From Streptomyces sp. GKU 895 (GTDB lineage: Bacteria; Actinomycetota; Actinomycetes; Streptomycetales; Streptomycetaceae): a stretch of DNA of 64,000 nucleotides. Within the stretch, counting starts at the first letter, position 1, and every line of letters starts with the position of its first letter. The position numbers and the translations under genes are program-made. A model generated the notes under the pieces. That model did not search any database and had not been told where the DNA came from. It saw only the letters and a list, made by a program, of their open reading frames with translations. Of this stretch, positions 26,501 to 34,372 are shown piece after piece. The DNA is taken from contig MWJO01000017.1 in assembly GCA_002027195.1 (NCBI GenBank), positions 36,886 to 100,885 of the forward strand, read 5' to 3'.

Positions 26501-27254
26501 TGACCGGGCTGCGCTATGTGTACGCCGTCTGCCGCCCCTTCGGCACGCCGTTGCAGGCCGAGTTGACCGGCGTGGCCGGTGATCCGCCCAGACTGCTCAG
26601 CCACCACGGCCTCGTCGCCGTCGTCAGCCATGTGCCGGAGCGGGACTTCGCGGAGGAGCCGCTCCGGTCCCGTCTGGAGGACCTGGACTGGCTGACGGCG
26701 ACGGCCCGTGCCCACCAGGGCGTGATCGACGCCCTCACCGTCGTCACCACCCCGCTGCCGCTGCGCCTCGCGACCGTCTTCCGCGACGACAGCGCGTCCG
26801 CACGATGCTCCAGGCCAGGGAGGCCGACTTCCGGCGCACCCTCGACCGGCTCGAAGGGCGGGTGGAGTGGGGGGTGAAGCTCTACGCCGACGAGCGGCCC
26901 GCGGATGCCGGCGCACCGGCCGCGAAGCCCGCGACGGGCCGGGACTATCTGCGGCAGCGGCGCTCCAGTGTGCGCGCCCACGAGGACCTGTGGCAGCGCG
27001 CCGAGGAATTCGCGACCCGGCTGCACGAAACGCTTTCCGCCGTCGCCGAGGATGCGCGGCTGCATCCGCCGCAGAACGCCGCGCTCTCCGGTGCGGCGGG
27101 CCGCAACGTGCTGAATGCGGCCTATCTGGTGCCGCGGTCCCGTTCCGAGGAATTCGTGGAACTCGTCGACCGGACGAAGGACGAGACAGCCGATTTCCGA
27201 GTGGAACTCACCGGCCCGTGGGCCGCCTATTCCTTCGCGGGGGAGAAGCCTTGA
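26500..27254 (+). pseudogene. gvpL: gas vesicle protein GvpL (GvpL/GvpF family), frameshifted near 26795
   Basis: Second GvpF/L-family protein of the cluster. The first ~98 residues (GLRYVYAVCRPFGTPL ... LPLRLATVFRDD) and the remaining ~150 (MLQAREADFRRTLDRLEGRVEWGVKLYAD ... LNAAYLVPRSRSEEFVELVDR ... ELTGPWAAYSF) lie in different frames. Restoring one G near 26795 (AGCGCG-TCC to AGCGCGGTCC) gives DDSAVRTMLQAREADF and a full 252-residue protein. Since this gene is normally needed for vesicle formation and the break is a GG reduced to G, sequencing error is the likelier cause. TTGA overlap with gvpS. Confidence 0.87.
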
Positions 27255-27439
27255 CCGTCGTCGAACGCCGAGAGATCGCCCTGGTGGACCTGCTCGACCG
27301 GCTGCTGGCCGGCGGGGTCGTCATCACGGGCGACATCACCCTGCGCATCGCGGACGTCGACCTCGTCCGCATCGACCTCAATGCCCTGATCAGCTCCGTG
27401 AACGAGCAAGTTCCCTCACCCTGGGGAGAGTTGACGTGA
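27251..27439 (+). CDS. gvpS: gas vesicle protein GvpS (GvpA/J-like)
   Basis: A 62-residue GvpA-family protein (ALVDLLDRLLAGGVVITGDITLRIADVDLVRIDLNALISSV). The TTG at 27251 overlaps the gvpL stop (TTGA), keeping the coupling pattern of the cluster, and the stop overlaps the gvpK GTG. GvpS is one of several minor GvpA paralogues in Streptomyces and Bacillus clusters. Confidence 0.85.
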   Translation: MTVVERREIALVDLLDRLLAGGVVITGDITLRIADVDLVRIDLNALISSVNEQVPSPWGELT

Positions 27440-27720
27440 CCCGTGCCCGCAACCGGCTCGACCTCGAACCGGACACCGTCGAACGCGACCTCGTCAAACT
27501 CGTGCTGACCGTCGTGGAGTTGCTGCGCCAGCTCATGGAACGCCAGGCGCTGCGCCGCTTCGACGACGGAGGGCTGACCGAGGAGCAGGAGGAGCGCATC
27601 GGGCTGACCCTGATGCTGCTCGACGAGCGCATGACCGAGCTGCGCGAGCGCTACGGACTGCGGCCCGAGGACCTCAATCTGGACCTCGGGCCGCTGGGAC
27701 CGTTGCTGCCGCGGGACTAA
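27436..27720 (+). CDS. gvpK: gas vesicle protein GvpK
   Basis: A 94-residue protein matching GvpK: NRLDLEPDTVERDLVKLVLTVVELLRQLMERQALRRFDDGGLTEEQEERIGLTLMLLDERM, a helical family of unknown exact role required for vesicles. GTG start with GTGA overlap. Last gene of the cluster; its TAA is followed within two bases by the stop of the opposite-strand hydrophobic protein gene. Confidence 0.92.
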   Translation: MTRARNRLDLEPDTVERDLVKLVLTVVELLRQLMERQALRRFDDGGLTEEQEERIGLTLMLLDERMTELRERYGLRPEDLNLDLGPLGPLLPRD

Positions 27721-27721
27721 C

Positions 27722-27892
27722 TCACCACCTGTACCAGCGGCCCCGGCCTCCGGCTGCGGTTGTGCCCCGCATCAGGAATCCCAGCAGCCAGAGAACCAGT
27801 ACCGCCAGTGCAATCCACCAGAGAATCTTCACTGCGAATCCGGCACCGAACAGAATCAATGCCAGAAGCAGTACCAGAAGAATGGCAACCAT
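27722..27892 (-). CDS. small hydrophobic membrane protein
   Basis: A 56-residue protein: MVAILLVLLLALILFGAGF, a second hydrophobic helix (VKILWWIALAVLVLWLLGFLM) and a short Arg/Gly-rich end (RGTTAAGGRGRWYRW). AGGAGG lies eight bases before the ATG. Abundant homologues sit at stress-responsive loci in Streptomyces; I recall one directly after gvpK in S. coelicolor. Function unknown. The codon composition here is less G/C-biased than in its neighbours, as is usual for short hydrophobic genes. Confidence 0.82.
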   Translation of the reverse strand: MVAILLVLLLALILFGAGFAVKILWWIALAVLVLWLLGFLMRGTTAAGGRGRWYRW

Positions 27893-27934
27893 AATGTGAA
27901 CCTCCTGCATTCCGGGTTTCCCGAAAACGGAGAT

Positions 27935-28768
27935 TCAGGCACTCTTTCTGCACAGAATTTCGCCGTGCAGCACGCTGAACCACGCGTCCTCCCGCGTGCC
28001 CCACTCCCGCCAGGCGCCCGCGATCGCCGCCAGCTGCCCGGCCGTGGCATGCCCGCCCTCGGTGGCCCGCTCCGCGTACGCCGACGCCACCGTGCGGTCG
28101 GCCCACAGACCGCTCCACCACGCCCGCTCCTCGGCGGTCGCGAAGGTCCAGGTTCCGGAGGTCGCGGTGATGTCGCTCAGGCCCGCCCGCAGCGCCCATG
28201 ACTTCAGCCGGCGCCCGGCGTCCGGCTCGCCCCCGTTGGCGCGGGCCACCCGCCGGTACAGGTCCAGCCAGTCGTCCATCCCCGGCGACGCCGGGTACCA
28301 GGTCATGGCCGCGTAGTCGGAGTCGCGGACGGCGATGAAGCCGCCCGGCCTGGTGACCCGCTTCATCTCGCGCAGCGCCTGCACCGGGTCCCCGACATGC
28401 TGGAGCACCTGGTGGGCGTGGACCACGCAGAACGTGTCGTCCGGCCAGTCCAGGGCGTGCACGTCGGCGACCGTGAAGTCCACGTTGGTCAGACCGCGTG
28501 CGGCGGCCGTGGCGCGGGCCTGGTCCAGGACGACGGCGGCGTGGTCGGCGCCGGTGACATGGCCGTCGGGGACCAGCTCCGCCAGGTCGGCGGTGATGGT
28601 CCCCGGGCCGCAGCCGATGTCCAGGATCCTCATGTGGGGCTTCAGCGAACCGAGCAGGTATGCCGCGGAGTTGGCGGCGGTGCGCCAGGTGTGCGAGCGG
28701 AGCACCGACTCGTGGTGTCCGTGCGTGTAGACGGCGGTCTCCTGTGGCTTGGACCTGGCTTTCGACAT
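27935..28768 (-). CDS. class I SAM-dependent methyltransferase (UbiE/MenG-like)
   Basis: A 277-residue methyltransferase with motif I MRILDIGCGPGTIT, post-motif GADHAAVVLDQA, an acidic DVHALDWPDDTF loop and motif VTRPGGFIAVRDSDYAAMTWYP. This arrangement is typical of actinobacterial UbiE-like enzymes acting on small molecules. I chose ATG 28768 (MSKARSKPQE) because GGGGAG sits upstream; the longer frame to 28837 lacks support. It reads toward the hydrophobic protein gene. Confidence 0.85.
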   Translation of the reverse strand: MSKARSKPQETAVYTHGHHESVLRSHTWRTAANSAAYLLGSLKPHMRILDIGCGPGTITADLAELVPDGHVTGADHAAVVLDQARATAAARGLTNVDFTVADVHALDWPDDTFCVVHAHQVLQHVGDPVQALREMKRVTRPGGFIAVRDSDYAAMTWYPASPGMDDWLDLYRRVARANGGEPDAGRRLKSWALRAGLSDITATSGTWTFATAEERAWWSGLWADRTVASAYAERATEGGHATAGQLAAIAGAWREWGTREDAWFSVLHGEILCRKSA

Positions 28769-28882
28769 GGCTGAACTCCCCTGTTCGACGCGGTGCCGGT
28801 ACCGGCTGATCGGTACGCCTTCACCGTACGCGCGCATGTCGAATGATGAGACCCGCGTTTTGCCATATGGACTGACGGGCAG

Positions 28883-30378
28883 TCAGCTCCCGGGCAGGGG
28901 GCGGTACACCGTGAGTGCCTCGGGAAGCTTTTCCAGCGTCACCTCGTCGGTCACTTCGGTGACTTCACCGTCGTAGGCGAGGAGCGTGCCCGGGGCCACA
29001 CCCGTCAGGCGCAGCCGGCCGACTTGGACGGCCGCGTGGGCGGGGGAGCGGGTCAGCGGGCCGGCGAGGGCCGCGGCGAGCAGCCGCGTCGCGGGGCGCC
29101 GGCCGCCGTGCACGACCCGCACGTCCAGCTGCCCGTCCGCGAGGTCGAGGCGGCGGCCCGGCGCCAGGCCCACCCGGTGGTAGGTGCCGTTGCCGACGAA
29201 CAGCAGCCACAGCGGGCGGGTCCGGCCGCCGAACTCGGCCTCCAGCGGATGCCGGTCGGCGCGCAGCACGCGCAGGGCCGCGAGCACCCCGGCCGGCCAG
29301 CCGCCGATCCGCTTCGACCAGTGGTCCCGCACCCGCACCAGCTCCGGATAGACCCCCAGACTGCACGTGTTGACGAAGATGCCCTGGGTCCCGGCGCTGC
29401 GGAAGCGGCCCACGTCCACCCGCACGGCCTCGCCGCCGCGGATCGCCCGGCCCAGGTCGTTGACGCCCTCCACGCCCAGGTCGTAGGCGAAGTGGTTGAG
29501 CGTGCCGCCGGGCAGCACCGCGAGCGGCAGTCCGTGCCGCAGGGCGACCTCGGCGGCCGCGTTCACACTGCCGTCGCCGCCGCACACGCCGAGCACGCGT
29601 GCGTGCGTGGCCGCCTTCTCCAACTCCGCCCGCATGTCGGAGGGCCGGCATTCGACGAGCTCGGCCTGTGGCAGCGCCGCCTGCAGCGCGCGCACCCGCT
29701 CGGCGGTCCCGGCCGCGCTGTTCGCCACCATCACCAGCCCCTCGCCCTCGGGCAGCGCGGGCACCTCCGCCCGCGGCCGGGCCGGCGTACCGAGCTGCGC
29801 CCGGGTCGGCACCAGACCCCGTACGGCGAACGCGGCGCCCCCCCCCCCAGCAGGGCGCCCGCCAGCACATCGCTCGGGAAGTGCACCCCGGTGTAGACAC
29901 GGGACAGCGCCACCGACCAGGCGACCGGCCCCACCGCCGCGCCCCAGGACGGCGACTCCAGTGCGACGCCCGTGGCGAAGGCGGCCGCCGACGCGGCGTG
30001 CCCGGACGGGAACGACGTGGTGATGGGCTGCCGCTTCAGCCGCCGTACCAGCGGCACCGGGTCGAGGACGGGCCGGGGGCGGCGCACGGACCGCTTGCCC
30101 AGGGTGTTGATCGTCAGTGAGGCCAGGCTCAGCGAGGCCAGGCCGCGGGCGGCGGCCCGGCGGGCGCGCGGGGTGCGGCTGGCCGCCATCACGGCGCCGG
30201 CCGCGAACCACAGCACACCGTGGTTCGCACTGCGGCTCAGCCGCGGCAGGACGGGTTCGGCCAGCGGCCAGTTCCGCTCGGCGGCGAACTCGAAGAGCCG
30301 GCAGTCGAGGGCCAGCAGCGCGTCGCGCACGGCGTGCCGGCCGGGCTTCGGGGCGGTGAGGTCCACGTCAGGGGTCAT
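28883..30378 (-). pseudogene. bifunctional PAP2 phosphatase / diacylglycerol-kinase-like protein, frameshifted at an 11-C run (29838-29848)
   Basis: Membrane phospholipid enzyme fusion. The N-terminal PAP2 domain has the three phosphatase motifs KRSVRRPRP, PSGHAASAAAF and SRVYTGVHFPSDVLAG; the C-terminal half is a DAGK/sphingosine-kinase-like catalytic domain (VCGGDGSVNAAAEVAL, LAVLPGGTLNHFAYDLG, and VYDGE-like LLAYDGEV). Together they could dephosphorylate and rephosphorylate isoprenoid or glycerolipid intermediates. The two halves are in different frames and meet in a run of 11 C (minus strand G), an obvious place for a length error; one base more gives LLGGGGAAFAVRG. Repaired length about 498 residues. 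Start ATG 30378; the histidine phosphatase gene is divergent. Confidence 0.85.
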
Positions 30379-30445
30379 GCGCTGCGGGTACCCTGAGGTG
30401 GCCGTTTCTTGTCCCGGAGCGGTCACGACAACGGAGGCTCACCGC

Positions 30446-31111
30446 ATGCGCCTGCTCCTCGTCCGGCACGGCCAGACCCCGTCCAATGTCGACTTCCTCC
30501 TCGACACCGCGATACCCGGCGCGGCTCTGACCCCGCTCGGCGAGCGGCAGGCGGCCGCGCTGCCCGAGACCCTCGCGGACGAGGACATCGAGGCCCTCTA
30601 CGCCTCCACCCTGGTCCGCACCCAGCTCACCGCCGCCCCGCTGGCCGCCGCCCGCGGCCTGGACGTCCTGGTCCGCGACGGCATCCGGGAGATCTCCGCC
30701 GGGGACCTAGAGATGCTGGACGGGTTCTCCGAGGCGGGCCGGACGTACATGGAGACCGTGTTCGCCTGGTCGGCCGGGGACGTCGAACGCCGCATGCCCG
30801 GCGGCGAGAACGGTGTGGAGGCCCTCGCCCGCTACGACTCCGTGATCGCCGAGGCCGCCGGCAGCGGCGCCGGGACCGTCGCCATGGTCAGCCACGGCGC
30901 GGCGATCCGGATGTGGGTCGCGGCCCGCGCCGACAACGTCGACATGGACTTCGCCGCCGCCCGCCCCCTGGACAACACCGGCGTGGTGATCCTGGAGGGT
31001 TCGCCCTCCGACGGCTGGAAGGCCCTGACCTGGGAGGGCGCCCCCGTCGGGGCCACCGGCCCGGGCAGCGAGGCCGGACCGGCGGGAAGGCCCCTCGAGG
31101 AGATCGAGTAA
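30446..31111 (+). CDS. histidine phosphatase family protein (phosphoglycerate-mutase-like)
   Basis: A 221-residue phosphatase of the branch-1 histidine superfamily. The phospho-accepting His is in LLLVRHGQTPSN near the N-terminus, Arg in ASTLVRTQLTA, Glu in GIREISAGDLE and the second His in AMVSHGAAIRMW. Substrate unknown. GGAGG lies upstream of ATG 30446. The C-terminal ~20 residues (GPGSEAGPAGRPLEEIE) are probably disordered. Confidence 0.92.
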   Translation: MRLLLVRHGQTPSNVDFLLDTAIPGAALTPLGERQAAALPETLADEDIEALYASTLVRTQLTAAPLAAARGLDVLVRDGIREISAGDLEMLDGFSEAGRTYMETVFAWSAGDVERRMPGGENGVEALARYDSVIAEAAGSGAGTVAMVSHGAAIRMWVAARADNVDMDFAAARPLDNTGVVILEGSPSDGWKALTWEGAPVGATGPGSEAGPAGRPLEEIE

Positions 31112-31157
31112 CCGCCCCCGAGGCCGGGCCACGGTCCCCGGCGGGTCGGATATCGGT

Positions 31158-31187
31158 TTGCCCGGCGTGCGCCCGGGCCCGCACAAT
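31158..31187 (+). promoter_or_regulatory. candidate vegetative promoter for the ABC-F gene (TTGCCC-N18-CACAAT)
   Basis: A -35-like TTGCCC (31158-31163) and -10-like CACAAT (31182-31187) are 18 bases apart. The predicted start would fall on or next to the ATG at 31196, another possible leaderless message. The -10 fits only loosely. Confidence 0.35.
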
Positions 31188-31195
31188 GCGGCCTC

Positions 31196-32815
31196 ATGGG
31201 ACATCTGGAAGCGGCGCACCTCGAGTACTACCTCCCTGACGGGAGGGCGTTGCTCGGCGACGTGTCCTTCCGCGTGGGCGAGGGGGCCGCCGTGGCCCTC
31301 GTCGGGCCCAACGGCGCCGGCAAGACCACCCTGCTCCGCCTGATCTCCGGCGAGCTGAAGCCGCACGGCGGCACCGTCACCGTCAGCGGCGGCCTCGGCG
31401 TCATGCGCCAGTTCGTCGGTTCGGTACGCGACGAGACGTCCGTGCGCGACCTGCTCGTGTCCGTCGCGTCGCCCCGCATCCGGGAGGCCGCGCAGGCCGT
31501 CGACCGGGCCGAGCACCTGATCATGACCGTCGACGACGAGGCGGCCCAGCTGAAGTACGCGCAGGCCCTCGCCGACTGGGCGGAGGTGCGCGGGTACGAG
31601 GCGGAGACGCTGTGGGACATGTGCACCATGGCCGCGCTCGGGGTGCCGTACGAGAAGGCGCAGTTCCGTGAGGTGCGCACACTCTCCGGCGGCGAGCAGA
31701 AACGGCTCGTGCTGGAGGCGCTCTTCCGCGGCACCGACCAGGTGCTCCTGCTCGACGAGCCGGACAACTACCTCGACGTGCCCGGCAAGCGGTGGCTGGA
31801 GGAGCGGCTGAAGGAGACCCGCAAGACGGTCCTCTTCGTCTCCCACGACCGCGAACTCCTCGCCCGCGCAGCGGAGAAGATCGTCTCGGTGGAGCCCTCG
31901 CCCGCGGGCGCCGACGCCTGGGTGCACGGCGGCGGGTTCGCCACGTACCACGAGGCGCGGCGGGAACGCTTCGCGCGCTTCGAGGAGTTGCGGCGCCGCT
32001 GGGACGAGAAGCACGCCCAGCTGAAGAAGCTCGTGCTGAGCCTCCGCCAGGCGGCCTCCATCAGCCATGAGCTGGCCTCCCGCTACCAGGCGGCCCAGAC
32101 CCGGCTGCGCAAGTTCGAGGAGGCCGGTCCGCCGCCCGAACCGCCGCGCGAGCAGGACATCAAGATGCGCCTCAAGGGCGGCCGTACCGGCGTACGGGCC
32201 GTCACCTGCGCGGGACTCGAGCTCACCGGCCTGATGAAGCCGTTCGACCTGGAGGTCTTCTACGGCGAACGGGTCGCCGTCCTCGGCTCCAACGGCTCCG
32301 GCAAGTCGCACTTCCTGCGCCTGCTGGCCGGGGAGGAGGTCGCGCACACCGGGCAGTGGAAGCTGGGCGCGCGGGTCGTCCCCGGGCACTTCGCCCAGAC
32401 GCACGCGCACCCCGAGCTCCTGGGCCGCAAGCTGCTCGACATCCTGTGGACCGAGCACTCCCAGGACCGGGGCGCGGCGATGTCCCGGCTGCGCCGCTAC
32501 GAGCTGACGAACCAGGCCGAGCAGAGCTTCGACCGCCTCTCCGGCGGCCAGCAGGCCCGCTTCCAGATCCTCCTGCTGGAGCTGCAGGGCGTCACCGCGC
32601 TGCTGCTGGACGAGCCCACCGACAACCTGGACCTGGAGTCCGCCGAGGCCCTCCAGGAGGGCCTGGAGGCCTTCGACGGCACGGTCCTCGCGGTCACCCA
32701 CGACCGCTGGTTCGCCCGTTCCTTCGACCGCTATCTGGTCTTCGGCAGCGACGGCCGCGTCCGCGAGACACCGGAGCCGGTGTGGGACGAGCGGCGGGTG
32801 GAGCGGGCGCGGTAG
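31196..32815 (+). CDS. ABC-F family ATP-binding protein
   Basis: A 539-residue soluble protein with two ABC ATPase domains and no membrane segments. Domain 1: Walker A GPNGAGKTT (about 37-45), signature LSGGEQKR, Walker B LLLDEPDNYLD. A charged linker with YHEARRERFARFEELRRRWDEK follows. Domain 2: GSNGSGKS, LSGGQQARF and LLLDEPTDNLD. ABC-F proteins work on the ribosome, rescuing stalled translation or protecting against antibiotics. Nothing nearby indicates resistance, so a housekeeping EttA/Uup-like role is more likely; the class cannot be decided without a tree. No leader peptide or attenuator is obvious upstream. Confidence 0.92.
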   Translation: MGHLEAAHLEYYLPDGRALLGDVSFRVGEGAAVALVGPNGAGKTTLLRLISGELKPHGGTVTVSGGLGVMRQFVGSVRDETSVRDLLVSVASPRIREAAQAVDRAEHLIMTVDDEAAQLKYAQALADWAEVRGYEAETLWDMCTMAALGVPYEKAQFREVRTLSGGEQKRLVLEALFRGTDQVLLLDEPDNYLDVPGKRWLEERLKETRKTVLFVSHDRELLARAAEKIVSVEPSPAGADAWVHGGGFATYHEARRERFARFEELRRRWDEKHAQLKKLVLSLRQAASISHELASRYQAAQTRLRKFEEAGPPPEPPREQDIKMRLKGGRTGVRAVTCAGLELTGLMKPFDLEVFYGERVAVLGSNGSGKSHFLRLLAGEEVAHTGQWKLGARVVPGHFAQTHAHPELLGRKLLDILWTEHSQDRGAAMSRLRRYELTNQAEQSFDRLSGGQQARFQILLLELQGVTALLLDEPTDNLDLESAEALQEGLEAFDGTVLAVTHDRWFARSFDRYLVFGSDGRVRETPEPVWDERRVERAR

Positions 32816-32828
32816 TCCACCGGGGCGG

Positions 32829-33936
32829 TCACTTCCAGCGCAGCAGGGCGCCCAGGCCGCCCGGGAGCACCTCGTCGCCCGGCTCGGTGAGCGCGAGCGC
32901 GGTGGCGTCCGTCATGGCCGCCGCCCGCATCAGGGCGTCGTCCGCGCGGGCCGCCCACGAGTTCTGCTCGCCGAGGATCTTCAGCTCCGTGCGGCGCACG
33001 GCCAGCTGGTCGGGGTCCTCGCCGACCCACACGTCCCGGTGCAGGTCGGGGCCCTCCGGGCGGATCAGGAGTTCCGCGATCCGGTGCTCACGGGCCGCCT
33101 CCACCAGCGCGGGAAGGCTCTCGACGGCACCGGCGCGGCCCTCCTCGTCCGGGGTGCGGGCCCCGAGGAAGCGCTCCAGCTCCGCCTCCGCCCGCCGCCG
33201 CACATGAGCGGTGCGGATCTGCTCGACCTCGTCGTCCAGGAGCCGGCTGCCGGTGCCGTGTTCGGTCTGCGCCACCAGGTCCTTGATCCGCTGCGGCAGC
33301 CGATCGTGCACCTCACGCCGCTCGCGCGGCTCACCGACGAGCACCAGCAGGTCGGCGCCGGTCTCCTCCTGGCAGACGGTGAGCGCGTCGGCGATCTCCG
33401 CGGCGTTGTGCTCCCAGGTGTTCTCCACCTTCAGCTGGAAGTGCCGCTCGGACCAGTCCACGCTGCTCGTGCGGTGCACCGGCCACTGCCGGCCCACCAC
33501 CGCGCCAGCCGGCCGCCGCTCCAGCGCACTGCGCAGCTCGAAGTCGGCGCCCTTGCGGTTGACGTAGGCGACGACGCACACGGGGTTCTCCCCGGCGGGC
33601 TCCAGCAGGGGTGTCGTACGGGGCAGCGGCGCCCAGTGGGCCGTGCTGCCGCCCGGCGGGGCCTGCGCCAGCACGGGATCGAGGACCACCTCGCCCGCCC
33701 GGGCGAAGAGCGCCCTGCCGTACCGGTCGGGGGGAGTGGCGCAGATCCTCGATCGCGCCCTCCACGGCCCGGCAGGTGGCGTCGTCCGCGCCCTGTCCGG
33801 CCAGCTCGCGGGAGATCGCGGCGGCCGTCAGACGCAGCGCGTGCGCGGTGTCCTCCGCGTGCCGGGAGGTGTCCACGTACACGGAGGCCCAGGGGCCCGG
33901 ATGTTCGTAGAGTGGGTGCAGATAGGCGAGATCCAT
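32829..33936 (-). pseudogene. Vms1/Ankzf1-like (bacterial eRF1-domain) protein, frameshifted near 33732
   Basis: Release-factor-like protein of the baeRF/Vms1 type, a group predicted to cleave peptidyl-tRNA. N-terminus MDLAYLHPLYEHPGPWASVYVDTSRHAED is typical; the rest, VLDPVLAQAPPGGSTAHWAPLPRTTPLLE ... VCVVAYVNRKGADFELRS ... ILGEQNSWAARADDALMRAAAMT, is in another frame. The shift falls in a six-base G run (33729-33734; minus strand C); with one base fewer the frame reads IEDLRHSPDRYGRALFARAGE. Repaired length about 369 residues. Probably a homopolymer error. It is convergent with the ABC-F gene, and both concern translation. Confidence 0.8.
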
Positions 33937-34002
33937 GGTTCTCTCCCGGATTCCGCTCGGAGGCAGTGCTCAGTAGTGCTTCGGTAGTGCTTCAACGGGC
34001 GG

Positions 34003-34027
34003 GTACCCGAACCCCATGAACGAACAC
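34003..34027 (-). promoter_or_regulatory. candidate SigB-type promoter (GTGT-N15-GGGTAC) for the Vms1-like gene
   Basis: On the minus strand GTGT (34027-34024) and GGGTAC (34008-34003) are 15 bases apart, nine of ten consensus positions. It overlaps the start of the divergent DUF6158-like gene. Confidence 0.45.
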
Positions 34028-34294
34028 GAAGAGTGGGACACCGCCATGACCGGAGTCGACCCCCGCCGCCTGGACGATCAGCAGCTCATGAAAGAGCTGG
34101 AGAACATCCACCGCACGCGCCACGACACCCTGCTTCACGCGTCGAGCGACGCGCTGCGCGCCCACAACGGCCGGATGGCCGAGCTGGAGGGCGAGTACCT
34201 GCGGCGCAACCCGCAACGCCCGGTCGCCGCGGGCCGGCACGCGGGCGGGGCCCGGGAACGGGGCCGCGGATCCGCCGAGACACCCCACGTCTGA
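34016..34294 (+). CDS. DUF6158-like small protein
   Basis: A 92-residue polar protein: MTGVDPRRLDDQQLMKELENIHRTRHDTLLHASSDALRAHNGRMAELEGEYLRRNPQR, a single amphipathic helical core common in Streptomyces and usually called DUF6158. A second in-frame ATG at 34046 (MTGVDPRR) may be the real start since homologues I recall begin there. The C-terminal ~30 residues are Gly/Arg-rich. Function unknown. Confidence 0.75.
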   Translation: MNEHEEWDTAMTGVDPRRLDDQQLMKELENIHRTRHDTLLHASSDALRAHNGRMAELEGEYLRRNPQRPVAAGRHAGGARERGRGSAETPHV

Positions 34295-34309
34295 CCTGTC
34301 CGCGGGTGA

Positions 34310-34341
34310 GGCCCGGGCCGAGGCCGGCGCGGGCCCGGGCC
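34310..34341. terminator. hairpin between convergent DUF6158-like and katE genes
   Basis: The ten-base palindrome GGCCCGGGCC occurs at 34310-34319 and again at 34332-34341, allowing a ten-pair stem with a 12-base loop. It sits between two convergent stop codons and could end transcription from both sides. Confidence 0.5.
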
Positions 34342-34372
34342 ACCGCCGGCGACCCGGGCCGTCGGGTGCGGC

